A DNA stretch of 64,000 nt from Cheiracanthium punctorium (taxonomy: Eukaryota; Arthropoda; Arachnida; Araneae; Cheiracanthiidae), in the NCBI GenBank assembly GCA_038373885.1, contig JAWZYV010013004.1:147738-211737 (forward strand), given 5' to 3'. Numbering within the stretch: the first letter of the stretch is position 1; each line of letters starts with the position of its first letter. The position numbers and the translations under genes were made by a program. Below the pieces are notes generated by a model. It was not told the DNA's origin. It saw nothing but the letters and a program-made list of their open reading frames with translations, and made no database searches. Shown here piece by piece: positions 30,103 through 41,883 of the stretch.

Positions 30103-31567
30103 CAGACAGCACAGCAAACTTGCAGCAAGCTTGATTTATCAAGTCAATAAGCTTGAATTAAGCTTGAAAATTCCAGGCGTGTAAGCTTGATGCAAGCTTG
30201 AATCAAGTGTTCTAGTTTACACTTGCCCAGCTTGCATTAAGCTTGACACATCAAGCTTGACATTTCAAGCTTTAAAAAATTTCCAAAAAATTTTTTTCTA
30301 AATACACGGGGCGCCCGCTGGCGAACGCGCCCCACATACTTTATTTTTCCGCGCATTTTCCCCCTCTATGCTGTAATTTTAAGTTATTTTAATCTGTTTC
30401 CATCGAGTGTCCGTGGCTAGAATAGAACCCGGGACCTTTCGATTCGTAGCCGAGCGCGTTATCCATTCAGCCACCGGAGCCTTGTGCAACTATGACTAAA
30501 GTTTGAAGTGAATTATTAAGCGGTTTTCTGGACAGATTGATTAGAGGGCGATATGTTATTTATTTTTCCATGGGATGCATCAAAATTAAAATAATTTTAC
30601 GTGTGATTTAGAGACTCTATAATAGGGAAATAAACATAATATAAACTTAAGAGCAACACATGTTTTAAAACTTTTGCAACACTCATGAGCAATACTGCCG
30701 CTGGCCAAAATCGAGACAAACGACTGATTTTGAAATCAATTTCGTAGTATAATTGTATTTTTTTTTGAAGAATTTTCATATTTGGAAATATAGAATGGGT
30801 TTACTTATTTAACACAAATTTTGTGTTAAGTAATCTGAAATCAAAGAAACAGATAGTTAAACGTTACTTCGAAATGCTATATCACAGTTGCTAACATAAC
30901 ATGTATTGAATACAAACACTTTAGTCATTTTTGTAAATATTTCTTATAATAACAAATAATTGAAAAATTTTGCTATTTTTTAACGCTAAAAATTCTCTTT
31001 ACAAATGTGGTTAGTTATTTTCCTACATATTGGTATGCTATATCGATATAGAGCATTTCGAAGAATTAAAAATAAGTTTAAATTAATTTATACAAATGTA
31101 AATTTGAATTATTTTCATTGTTCATACTTTATAATTAAAAAAATTATTTAACTTCTGAATTTTTTTTTATCCTTTGTAATTTTATTTTAAAACTACAAAA
31201 GTGTAAGATGTAAGATTTTTGGGCCCTAAAATCTGTAGGCCCTGGGCAGTTGCCCCGTTTGCCTTGCCGGTAATATGGCACTGGTAATAAAATAAACACT
31301 TCTTTTACGAACTTTCAGGAAATTTGAGGACGCTAGACAATTAATGTCCATTCTCTTTCACAGATGGCGCCATCAATTCCTTTAAAAAGGAAAAATCAGG
31401 CGTGTAGCAATTGCCAAGCTTAAATCAAGCTGTATTTAAGCTTGACAATTCTACTTGACTCCTGCAAGCTTGCTGCCAGCTTAGAATGAGTTGAACTGTC
31501 AAGCTTGCATTAATGCGTCAAATTCAAAGAAATGTCAAGCTTGATTTAAGCTTATGTGCTGTCTGGG
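30103..31567 (-). mobile_element. AAGCTT-rich DNA element, copy 2, inserted in Gypsy-1 3' LTR
   Basis: Reverse-complement match of 14018-15504, with the same AAGCTT-rich ends. It begins CAGACAGCACAG and ends TGTGCTGTCTGGG. The 5' LTR of Gypsy-1 gives the empty site, and ACCG is present on both sides (30099-30102 and 31568-31571), suggesting a 4-bp target duplication. The interior includes the arginine-tRNA-like segment on minus and the GGGCCC block. No transposase was recognised. Confidence 0.8.
30411..30481 (-). other. tRNA-Arg-like segment, copy 2
   Basis: On minus: GGTGGCTGAATGGATAACGC, GCTCGGCTACGAATCGAAAG and GTCCCGGGTTCTATTC. It has the same ACG-type loop as copy 1 and keeps A- and B-box-like words in both copies. 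Confidence 0.6.
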
Positions 31568-31581
31568 ACCGAAGATATATT

Positions 31582-32560
31582 AAACATACTTTAAAATAAC
31601 TAAATACACAAATGAGAAAGACATTTTTATAATGAATATTTCATGAACGTAGTCGTATTTCCTACGTTATTTTAAACAATTCAAGATTAATCTTTAACAA
31701 ATGATGTATTAAAGCGCATTTCAGTGTTTTCGGCATACGCTCTATAGCGCGAACCCTAAATTAATTATTCTTTAATAAAGACATTTCATGTAGTATATAT
31801 TATTCTTTTGTCGCTTTCTCAATCGAACTTAGGAATTGAGCAAGCATAATGAACGCTTGTACAAAATATTAACTACATTTGAAGTTTCTGTATAAACGGG
31901 CAAAAATCAATAATTTATAATTTACTGTATTTCTGCACTGTACCAGATGTAAGTCGTAATCACATAATCAAGGCATATATAACTGATAAATAACATTTTC
32001 AACTGGCAAAATTAAATTGTCTAAATAGTATCACAATGTCATGCTTATTTACAAGAATAAAAACTACTCAAGTAATGCGATTTCTGATTAAAATAATTTA
32101 TTTATAAATAACACATGAGTAATTATTCACTAAACATGATTTACATATATATTTTTAGAATTTCTAAATACATTATAAGCGTTCACTTACCTTTACATTC
32201 AGAGCAAAATGTTCGAATTTTATGATAAATTTTCATGAAAGAAAATGGCGCAAGATTCACAAAACGATTACTTACATCCAAAGTTCTTTAGTACGACAAA
32301 AGTATAAAAAAATTGTTTTAAAATAATAAAATAATATAACATTTATAATACTTATAATAATAAAATAGAATACTGTGACGGGGGAAAACAGGCCTCAATG
32401 ATAAACTCATTTTTAGCGATGGCAACTCATAAGCAGGCCCGTTGCTTAGCGAAGGCCCCGGTTAAAGCCACTGACATTGGTAGATGGCTCAAGTGGGAGC
32501 AGGGTTCTGCCACTCCAGTTCAACTTAACCTGACAGTGCGTGGAAAGGTACCAGGGTTCC
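31582..32560. other. AT-rich spacer, no gene recognised
   Basis: Right flank of Gypsy-1. Low-complexity AT sequence to about 32390, then 32395-32560 with higher GC. A 92-codon open frame at 32398-32676 runs into the long inverted repeat and shows no recognisable domain. Confidence 0.4.
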
Positions 32561-34374
32561 ATGCTCGTAGCGTACGTGCTCATAGCGTACACCCCATCAA
32601 GCGTGCTTGTAGCGTACATGTGGTGCTCGTAGCGTACTTCTTCGCCGCCACCTGTTTTCACCACAGTAATAATTAAAAAGAAGAAATAAAAAGGCAAATC
32701 CAGCTAAATATAGATCTACTTTAGTAGCGGCCATTTTAGTCCACAAAATTGTAGATTTCACTACTACTATTTATTTTGAACAAATAAGGTGAAGTTTAAA
32801 TCAAGTCAAGAAAAAGTCATTGTATTTTTTTTTTTTTTTAAGGAACTGTTTTACGGCCGATTCGGAATTATAATGAAGTGTTTAAAATAAAAAAATGTAT
32901 CAAGCGGTGTATATTTCAGAATGTCTTTTAGCATGTTCGAATACTGGATAGAGCTTCAAATATCAAAAACAGTGCTGGCTATAAAACATTAAAGTAAAAC
33001 AAAAGGTATCTCAGACGCAAAAAGAGGCATTTTTCTGTTTAGTAATATTTTTATTATAGTAATATTTTTTTATAGACATAAATGTCGAATACGTGACTGC
33101 GGCTTTTCTAGAGGAAAAATATTTTTAGAAATTTTGTCTGCTTCAAAACGGGGGTGAAACTATTATGCGAGGGCGACTATTACGCAAGTAAACACGTTAT
33201 GTTTAATTATAAAAAATAAATAAATAAATAATAACGAAATAATTTTGTTTTCTTTCTTTCATTTATTCTGAAATATCGTTAAAAGATCCGCTAAAAAAAT
33301 GCGGATCCGGATATTTTTTTTCCATCCCTGGATACGGATACGGATATCCGGAACACCTGTAAAAATAATCATATATCGATGTCTTTCAGTGTCCAGAATC
33401 CCCCTCCTCCCCCCCCCAAACCTACTGAATTGCTAGGTTACTGTGCTCGATCGGATTGAGGGAGACCTAGCGTTGAGCTATGGATTATTATTACTGGTTT
33501 TCTTTTTATAAGTGCAAGAGTTTATTCTGATTCATGGTAATTTTTCTTGTTAGCTCTTTGTTTTTAAATAATAAATTTTAAAATAAGGAAGATTTATAAG
33601 TATATATATTTATATAATATTTTTATTTCTGAAAATAATCAATTTAAACATTGGTACTCTTATTTTAAAGATGCCTTTTTAAAAATTAAGTTATGGTATT
33701 AATAAGTCAAAAACAACTCTTAAAAAATCTTTTTTAAATTAAATGTTAGTGTAATTGAAATGTTTTTAGACAACTTTTTAAATGCTGAAAAAAAAAACAG
33801 CAAGACTTTTTGAAGGAAACTGGCTTAAAATGATTTAAAATTCATTTCTTAAAATGTAAAATATTGGGTATATATAACTGTGATTAAAATTAATAGTTAA
33901 TTAGCTTTGTTTGAATAGTTTTAATAATTATATGTTTACTATTTTTGATATCGAAAAGCTTATTGCACCTCACAGACTTTGATCGAACATCTGTAAGCCT
34001 TCTGATGAGAAAGCTTAAACTTTCTACATCACCTCATTAATGCTAGGGAGTATATTTTATTTATTGGGAATTTGTGTAAGAGGGCTGTATAAAAAGTAAA
34101 AGTTTGTATTTACTTACATTTAATTTCCTGAAAATTTTATTCGACACCATAAAGTAACTTTGTAATTAATTATATATGTCTAAGATCAATATTTAAAGAA
34201 GAAAACCCTAGGTCTGTGCTTGTAAGACACCCTCTCTAATAGGGTATAGGGCTGGAAGAAATAATGATTTTTATTTAATATTAAAACTATAAAACTTTTT
34301 ACTTTCAGTGTAAGTTATCATGTGAGTTATTTTGATTTTGTGTTTAAGGCAGATCTACATGAGGGCTGCCTGCT

Positions 34375-34505
34375 TAAGGCATGCCTTGAGCGGAGAACTT
34401 TTTGAGGGGTTCTAGCGCTTATTCAGGTTACAACTACTGAAAACAGTCGCGCTGTAGGCCAGAACCCTAGATCTACATACTTCAGCTCTTTACCAAATTG
34501 CCATT
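34375..34505 (-). repeat. SINE2 fragment, minus strand
   Basis: On minus: GAGCTGAAGTATGTAGATCT, AGGGTTCTGGCCTACAGCGC, GTTGTAACCTGAATAAGCGC and TAGAACCCCTCAAAAAGTTC. Strongly diverged. Confidence 0.5.
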
Positions 34506-34691
34506 AAATTAGTAAAAAGTATTCATATTATAATGTAAAAAGTTAAAAATATTTTTTTTAAGCTTTATAAGATAAATTTAAGATCTTATACAATATACAA
34601 TCATATGCATTTTTGTTTGGCGTCCAATTATTTCTAGGAATACTACGCATTAATTCCGCCCTTCTTTGTTCATCTTGCGGGAACCTGTATA

Positions 34692-35126
34692 CAAGGGCGG
34701 TTCTACAGTTGCAGTCTGGGAGGGAGTTTATAATTTTATATAACCCCCCCCCATTTATTTTATAATTTATATAAACTCAGTGCCTCAGAGAAGGAGTGAC
34801 TACCGGGGGACATAGAGAGGAAAAGGGTCACCTTTGACTGCACAATACACTTCATATATGTGAATAAAATGTTTAATCAATCATCAAATGTGAAATAAGT
34901 GTTTAATTAATCATATAATTGATGAAGTATGTAAATCCCAAAAATAATAACCATGCATCTTCGACCCCATCGATCAAAATTGTTTCCCCCCCCCCTACTA
35001 AAATGAGACGGGCTCGGGCGCTGTAATTCGCGATTGTGAATTTCCTATGCAGAATTATTTTTTTCACTTTCGTTTTCAAAATCCTGGGAGGGGTAATTAC
35101 CCCCCCCCCCGTAAAACCGCCTAATG
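34692..35126. mobile_element. hAT-like MITE, intact copy (435 bp)
   Basis: Left end CAAGGGCGGTTCTA and right end TAAAACCGCCTAATG, with flanking 8-mers CCTGTATA (34684-34691) and CCTGTACA (35127-35134), 7 of 8. The interior matches the two ends of the interrupted copy at 49743-52351. C-runs lie at 34745-34753, 34988-34995 and 35100-35110. Confidence 0.78.
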
Positions 35127-35585
35127 CCTGTACACTTTTACATTTTCTTCTTTCTGATAGCTTGATTTTCAGCCGGGAACGCAGCAAGAAGGCATTTATT
35201 TATACAGATAGAAAAATTAATAGTTTAAATAGCAATATATTTTTAAATGATGGTTTTTTATCATTTTAAGAAGTTTCTAGTATAATATATTATATACACA
35301 GATTGCTTGCACACCTTTAAACAAGAGAACAGCAATAGGATGGCCAGCAACTCAATTTTCTTGCAAGAAGGTGGTTTTTCCCCCATATTTTATTGTTTTC
35401 TAAACTACGATTTTGTGGACCAAAATGGCCGCTACTAAAGTAGGTCTACATTTAGTCGGATTTGCTGTGGTGAGAACGGAAACAAGTGGAGGGGGAGATG
35501 TACGCTACGAGCACCACATGTACGCTACAAGCACCCTTGATGGGGTGTACGCTATGAGCACGTACGCTACGAGCACGGCACCGGT

Positions 35586-36285
35586 ACGAGTGCCTTATTG
35601 CGCCGTTTGTCAAGTATTCGTGCGCCCTTTCTGGTCTTCCTCCCTTGTACTCTTTGACTAATTGCCCTATTTGGCGATCTATCGCCCGTCCTTCGTACTA
35701 ATGCTGCTCTAGTACGTACACGTGTGGGAGTATTTACTCTCTAGGGGTGATAAGAAAGGAACGGCATTGCTTCAACCACCCCTTCTTGACCTTCCCCGTG
35801 AAAGGTACGAGGAGGCCAGAATTGTTCTGAGAAATGTCTCTCCTTTTTGAAAGCAAAAATGTGACTGGGACGCGTGTTCTTACGGGTTAATATGCATATT
35901 CTTTTTTAAATATAAAATAGTTTAAACAATTGCTATTTTTTTCGGCGTTTTCTATTGCAGTGCAAGTCCAGTCAAAAAAGAAAATGAGAAAGAAAAACAA
36001 AGAACGTAAGAAAATCCTCTAATTTAAATGACTGGACTGTGAAACTCGGAATGCTTTTTCCTTTCTTTCCCCGGAATGTGGCAATATTGAAACAGGCATC
36101 TTTTGCATCGATGTGCCAGTAAAATATGCTTCTCGAGACAAATAAGGCGTCTAAAGCACTGCATTGTGCTGAGAAAAGAAAAATTAAAAGGAATTGAGAA
36201 TGGTCGACCCTGCCCCTATCTCACTAGCATGAAAAGGCAGTGTTCTGGTAACTAAATTACGTGCATCATAAATTAGACTTTAAAA
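35586..36285. other. Spacer, no gene recognised
   Basis: Higher-GC stretch to about 35870, then AT-rich. No domain was seen in the short open frames. Confidence 0.35.
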
Positions 36286-36464
36286 CACATATGGGCAACC
36301 TCCGGCCCGCGGGCGGAAGGGGCGGACTTTTGATCCGGCCAGCGGAACATATCAGAACGCTTATAAACCATTGAAAATCTCATATAACTCACAATTATAC
36401 GGCCCGCGACTTCGCTAACACCCTAAAATCTGGCCCGAAACTTACCAAAGATTGCCCATACCTG
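36286..36464. mobile_element. hAT MITE (179 bp)
   Basis: Ends CACATATGGGCAACC and ATTGCCCATACCTG are near-inverted copies. The GGCCCGCGGGC block and CGGCCCGCGACTTC are typical of a widespread hAT-type MITE. Flanking 8-mers CTTTAAAA and GTTAAAAA agree at 6 of 8. Confidence 0.6.
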
Positions 36465-36825
36465 GTTAAAAATTTAAAAGGAGTTTATCTAATTTTCTAG
36501 GGCATTATTTTTCACATTATTAAAATACTATTAAACGCGTGCTCAGGATTTTCATAGGTGCTAGTCATTCTTTTTAAATTTTGAAACCCAGTCGAACTTG
36601 CTCGCTCTCATCGTTATAAAAACACAACGGTATTTTTTTTTATTCTTTGCCAGTGTTGTTTCTCAAAACAGATGTTCACATACCAACTGACTGCATTCAA
36701 AGACAGCAGGACGAGAAATAACGCTAGGCACTGAAGAGAATCTTCATCGTAGTATCTTTGCAAACGATGGGAGTGAACAGGTTAATCCTAATATCCCCTT
36801 CTCATCGTTTTACATACACAACTCA

Positions 36826-37432
36826 GGGGCCGATCCAGATATTTTTTGTAGGGTCCCATTTTTGTGAATTTTCATGCCAATTTTTAATAAGTCAGTTTTT
36901 TTATTAAAATAATTGATAAAACAGATTAAAATACAGGGTAAAATGCGAATGAAGGGCCGTTTCAATTGATTGTGTTGTGAAAGGGCCGCAAAACGGACCC
37001 AGTTTTCTTCTGCACCGACCCCTACACTGCTTGAACTTTTTTGTTCCTTTCAAAGATGGTCATAGGGCTCTTACATTTTTCAACGCCCCGAGTTTAAAGT
37101 TACGCCCGAAGTTAAAACTAACCCCGAGTAGACGTCACTGCCGCCAACGAGGGAGGGAAGTCACGGAACGATGACTATTTTAAAAGAAGAATTATCTTCT
37201 GTAAAATGACTACGAAGGATGGGTGGGGAGGGGTAAAGGAAATGGCCTGATTAACGCACGGGACAACTGGGCCACGGCCCAGGGCCGTTTTGTTTTTTTG
37301 TTTTAATGTTTTAATTAAAAAATTTACAAATATTTCATAAAATATTATTTCATGAAAATTCAGTTTAGTTTTTTGTCTTATAAACATAGTAAAACAACAA
37401 TGAATGTGTTTTAGTCCTGATTTATATGTTTA
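36826..37432. other. Possible old MITE end and AT-rich spacer
   Basis: CAGGGGCCGATCCAGAT at 36826 and TCTGCACCGACCCCTA near 37008-37023 could be the inverted ends of a 0.2-kb hAT-type MITE; no matching duplication was found. The rest is spacer with no recognisable gene. Confidence 0.35.
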
Positions 37433-37942
37433 CTAGCTGTATGCCCCATTCTTCGCACGGGAATGAATGGATTCTTTTTTTATATTACGGTTTGTTTTAA
37501 TTACTATTGATTATAATGAATAGATATAGCGAAATTTCTATCGCATAAATATTATTTGCGTTCAATAATTATGCATAAAGAATTTCATGGCGACCGTTTG
37601 AACGGTCAAGAAGATGATTAGGCGCATCGCCATCAACTGTCGAAGTGTTTGCAAAATGGATAGCATCAAAATATTTTCATGTTCAAATATCTATGTGTAA
37701 GAATTTTCATAGCAAACAGTTTAACGCTCAAGATACGCTGCAGCGCTATCTAGTGGCGAATTAAAGTAATAATACGCTACAGCGCCATCAACGGGCGAGT
37801 TAAGCGAAAGGGATAACGCGAAAATATTCTCCGTGTTCAAATGTGTATGAATACCAATTTTCAGAGAGGTTAGTTGAACGATCAAGATGTTGATTGCTCA
37901 AGTGCTATCTAGTGGCGAGTTAAAATAATAAAGTGCTGCAGT

Positions 37943-38098
37943 CAGGGGCAGATTTGCCGAGTTGGGGGCCCTGGGCAAAAGCTTAATTAGGGGACCCTCT
38001 TTCGAAAGCTTTTCAAAATTTACAAATTTTTAAAGTTAAAGAACAGTTTGGGGGCCAGTGCGCTTCCCCCCGAATGCCCTCCCGTAAATCAGGCCCTG
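37943..38098. mobile_element. hAT-type MITE inside the Helitron-like array
   Basis: 156 bp, starting CAGGGGCAGATTT and ending AAATCAGGCCCTG, with identical 8-bp GCTGCAGT on both sides (37935-37942 and 38099-38106). The target is the GCTGCAGTG word of an array unit. Confidence 0.85.
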
Positions 38099-38737
38099 GC
38101 TGCAGTGCCATTAAGTGGTGAGTACATCCAAATGAATACTAAAAAAATATTCTCTCTGCTCAAATGTGTATGTATACCAATTTTTTAAGGTGATCGGACG
38201 AACGGCTTTGAAGTTGGTGCGCTGTATCAGCATCTAGAGGCAAGTCATAGCAAAATAGATAGCGTAAAAGTGTTCTCCGTGCTCAAATATCTGTGTGTAC
38301 CAATTTGAACGGTACAGGAGGCGAGTTATACCTAAACGGATGCGGCAAAAATGTTCCTTTCGTTCAAACATCTATATTTACTAATTTTCTTGGGAGCAGT
38401 TGAACAGTCCTGAAGTTATTAGTTTGAAGTGACATCTAGTGGCAGGTTATAGCAAAATGGATAACGCCAAAATATTCTCCGTGTTCGAATATCTATCTAT
38501 ACCAGTTTTCATAGCTATCAGTTGAACAGTCTTTATATGCTGCAGCGCCATCAAGCGACGAATTAAAGTAAGAAGTTGGTGCGTTGCATTGCCATCTAAT
38601 GGCGAGTTGAAGTATTAATGCGCTGCAGTGTCATCTAGTAGTGAGTAACAGCTAAATGAATAGTTAGAATATATTCTCCGTGCTCAAATGTGTAAGCATC
38701 AACATTTTTATGGCGATTGGTTGAAGGAAGTTGATGC

Positions 38738-39800
38738 GCTGCAGCGCCATCTTGCGCCCAGTTATAGAAAAACAGATAGCGTAAAAATATTCTCCATGTT
38801 TATATATCCATGTGTACCAATTGTCATCAAACTTGGTTGACCGGTATTTTCACAGAAAACGCTTAAACGAAATAGAATTCGGCGTTCTGCAGCACCACCT
38901 AGCAGCAAGTTACTGCAAAATGGAAAGTGTAAAAATATTCTGCTTCTTCAAATATTCGTGTGTACCAATTTTCATCAAAATTAGTTGAACGGTACTTCCA
39001 TAGGAAGCGGTCGAACGGAATAGAATTCGATGTACTGCAGCGCAATCTCGCAGCAAGTCGTGGCAAAACAGACAGTGCAAAAATATTCTCCGTGTTCAAA
39101 TATCCATATGTACCAATTTTCGTCAAAATAAGTTAAACGGTACTTGCATAGGAAGCGGTCGAACTGAATAGAATTCGATGTACTGCAGCGACGTCTAGCG
39201 GCAAGTCATGGCAAAATGGATAGTGTAAAAATATTCTCCGTGTCCAAATATCCATACGTGCCAATTTTCATAAAAATCGGTTGAATGGTATTTTCATAGC
39301 ACGCGGTCGAACGGAATAGAAATCGACGTTCTGCAGCGTCATCTAGCGTCAAGTTACAGCAAAATGGATAAAGAAAAAATATTCTACGTCTTCAAATATC
39401 CGTCCGCCCAATTCTCATCAAAATCAGTTGAACGGTACTTGCATAGCAAGCGGTCGAACGGAATAGAATTCGACGTTCTGCAGCGACACCTAGCGGCAAG
39501 CTAGAGGAAAATAAATAGCATAAAAACCTTCTCCGTGTTCAAATATCCATAAATAGCAATTTTCATGAGAATTGGTTGAATGGTATTTTCATACCAAGCG
39601 GTCCAACGGAATAGAATTCGACCCTCTGCAGCGCCACCTAGCGGCAAGTTATATCAAAATGAATTGCGTAAAAATATTCTCTGTGTTCAAATATTCATAC
39701 GTACCAATTTTCGTCAAGATAGGTCAAACGGTATTTTCATAATAAGCGGTTGAATAGAATTCGACGTTCTGTAGCGCCACCTAGCGGCGAGCTAAAGTAA
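38738..39800. repeat. Tandem array of ~148-bp units with CTCF-like motif
   Basis: The word CTGCAGCGCCACCTAGCGGC, with variants, begins at about 38738, 38889, 39035, 39183, 39332, 39478, 39627 and 39768, spacing 141-151 bp. Each unit also has ATATTCTCCGTGTTCAAATA, TGTACCAATTTTCATCAAAA and GCGGTCGAACGGAATAGAA. More diverged units extend left to about 37740. On minus the motif reads GCCGCTAGGTGGCGC, close to the CTCF core consensus. Binding is not shown. Confidence 0.75.
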
Positions 39801-39949
39801 AATGGATATCATAAAACTTTTCTCTGTGACAAAAGACTTATGTGTACCAAATTTCATGGTGGCCGGTCCAACGGTTTTGGAGTTTTTTTCAACGTCATAC
39901 ATACATACACACACACATACCCACAAACTTTCATTTATATATATATAGA

Positions 39950-40944
39950 TAACACATTGCTAGTTTTAGCATCGAAATTGCTAGTACCAGAACACTCTAG
40001 AATATTCAAATAATTTGTTCTTTTTCACTTGTTAAAATAACTTGAATTTGTTTCAGGTAAAATGGTTCGCAGACGATAATTGCTCGAGATTCAGTTTTCC
40101 TGCTGATATGGCAACAGACGATAAACATTAAATTTTAATAGAGTTGAAATTCAGAAGTTCTCATTAGTTAGTAAAGGACAGATATATATTTTTTCACATT
40201 TTCGCCACCCACAACCACCCACCGCGACCAAACTCCCTTAATTTCACCGTGAGAGCAAGGGGTATTTACCACCGCAACGGGAAGATAATTCGAGTTGGTG
40301 GTGATAGAGAAAACCCTGTCTTTACAAACGAACATTAGCATTATATATATATATTAAGATGTAATATAATGTAAGGCATCAAAATTTAAAAAAAGATTGT
40401 AATAATTAAAAGAAAGGGATATGGCCCGAATGCAGAGCCTTATTATAGCATGGGCAAATCGGGACTTTGCTAAGGGCCCCCGGTTTGAAAGGGACCCAAA
40501 TTTCAAATGTTCCTTACGTAACTTGCAGAAAACATTCATGACAATAACCTTAGCGGAACTTCTAAGCGGTTTTCCAGCCTTATGCGGTTGGAACGTAATA
40601 TAATCATCCGATACAAGGGCAGTAGCCATTATTACGGACGTACGAAAGCGGAGATAAGGAAGAAAAGAAGTAAAGAACGGAGAATGTAATGGATTTTCTC
40701 GTTCTGGCGTGGGGGAGGGTTGCTACGATCTTCGCTCCTTAAAAAATTCCACCAAAACTTGCTTTGACGCTATTGGATAGCAAAGCGTTGATACAATAAA
40801 CACATTTTCATTTAAATATAGGCGAAATATTAAATTATTGAGCACGCTTTCATTATATAAACATGTTTTTTTCCCCTTTACCGACGAATTTAACATAAAT
40901 AGTAGTACATATACAGACGAACTATATTGTAAGGTCGTAAGGAC
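39950..40944. other. Spacer, no gene recognised
   Basis: A short-ORF region. 40430-40630 contains GCAAATCGGGACTTTGC and GGGCCCCCGGTTTG, reminiscent of MITE ends but without a partner. No domain is recognisable in its open frames. Confidence 0.35.
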
Positions 40945-40949
40945 ACAAG

Positions 40950-41110
40950 GCATAGCCTTCCCCGTACTGTCAGGTTAAGCTGAACTGGAGTATAGCGGTC
41001 TGGAGTTTTGGGTGGTTTTCCCCATATGTAACGTGAATACGTGCTAGATACCCAGAAAAGTCTTCCCCCAAGGCATTTGCCCCCCCTCCGTTGTGTTTGT
41101 CCTTTCTTTT
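40950..41110 (+). repeat. SINE2-like fragment
   Basis: GCGGTCTGGAGTTTTGGGTG, GTTTTCCCCATATGTAACGT and GAATACGTGCTAGATACCC match the SINE2 body. The head is lost. Confidence 0.5.
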
Positions 41111-41386
41111 AAGTGGATTTATAAGCGGTCCCTGGTGTCAAGCACACAAATCCGAATACATGTTCCAACAACAACTTACGTAATATGACTAGCAGGGTTG
41201 CCAACTTAGGGGTTTTCTCCCTAATTTTAGGGGTTAAAAGAGTCGAATGGGATTTTTTTAGGGGTATTATTTTTTTAGGGGTGTTATATTTTTAGGGGTA
41301 TTTTCAGGGTTTTTTTTAACTTTGAATATTCATTTTTTTTTTAACCTAAAAATATGAAGATGTGATTTTATAGGATCGGAAATTTC

Positions 41387-41741
41387 GGGTGCGTTCAGAC
41401 TGCCACTTTCGGGTAAAACTCGAGTAAAACACGAACTGCTCGAGTTTTACTCGGGGAGATTGACATCGTGAACGGTTTTGGGTATTTAATAGGGAAAAAA
41501 GGGGCGGCACGTATTTACTAACCAGTAGAGCCAATGGGAGCGAACAATAACAATAAACAAAGGTCACATGATCTATCTCCCCAACTTCCCAAGGAAAATC
41601 CTTGGGGAGTTGGGAAAAACTCGAGCTACTCAGCTTGGCAGCCTGAACGCTTTGTTTATCTCCTCGAAAAGCTCAAATCGGGCATCCTGAACTTCTTGGG
41701 TTTTTCTCGAGTTACTCAAAAGTGGCAGTCTGAACGCGCCC
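41387..41741. mobile_element. GGG-ended MITE, 355 bp
   Basis: Inverted ends of 23 bp differ at one base; they start GGGTGCGTTCAGACTGCC and GGGCGCGTTCAGACTGCC. Flanking 8-mers GAAATTTC and GAAATCTA agree at 6 of 8. Subterminal CTCGAG words repeat at both ends. The superfamily is unclear; Merlin and other 8-9-bp-duplicating groups have GG ends. Confidence 0.7.
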
Positions 41742-41883
41742 GAAATCTAGCCAATCACATTCATTTCTGACATAGTGGCTTAGTGACATCTAGTACGGTT
41801 GCTTGTTACTAGAGTGCAGAGTTGAATAAAACGCGAATGTCACAATGGTGTTCACCTGTGTTAACCACGAATCTAAACATACC

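Larger units (their letters stand above)
26269..31581 (+). mobile_element. Gypsy-1: Gypsy LTR retrotransposon, damaged
   Basis: LTRs lie at 26269-26474 and 29918-30102 plus 31568-31581. The 5' LTR is followed by a primer-binding-like TGGCGACGAG (26475) and the 3' LTR is preceded by a purine tract (29899-29917). Coding order is gag remnant, RT, RNase H, integrase, as in the K02A2.6-like branch of Gypsy. Gag and the protease active site are missing, apparently lost with the MITE at 26622-26897; at least three frameshifts follow. The 3' LTR is split by a 1.46-kb AAGCTT-rich element. No target duplication was found outside the LTRs. Confidence 0.88.
32562..35575. mobile_element. Foldback-like element with ~190-bp inverted ends
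   Basis: 32562-32753 is the inverted counterpart of 35404-35575. Both start with TGCTCGTAGCGTACGTGCTC or GTGCTCGTAGCGTACGTGC and carry four spaced copies of GTAGCGTAC/ATAGCGTAC in the outer 90 bp. The inner parts share TACTTTAGTAGCGGCCATTT. The 2.6-kb interior is AT-rich, without a recognised transposase, and contains a hAT-like MITE (34692-35126) and a SINE2 fragment. No target duplication was identified. It could be a foldback or long-TIR DNA element. Confidence 0.65.
37433..39949 (-). mobile_element. Helitron-like element 1, built of a tandem array
   Basis: On minus it begins TCTATATATATA after an A and ends with a short hairpin (CCC...GGG around GTGCGAAGAATG), then about 9 nt and CTAG, followed by a T. 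An A/T insertion site, a 5' TC and a 3' hairpin with CTRR are Helitron features; no terminal inverted repeats or duplication. Two other copies share these ends (49899-52060 and 58729-60898). The interior has no Rep-helicase and is mostly a tandem array. The Helitron assignment is inference from the termini. Confidence 0.6.

Noticed and set aside
32398..32676. 92-codon open frame on plus as a gene
   Set aside because: The second half is the GTAGCGTAC-rich inverted repeat and the first half shows no domain.
36826..37023. hAT MITE with CAGGGGCCGATCC ends
   Set aside because: The ends are only partly complementary and the flanking 8-mers do not match; listed only as a possibility.
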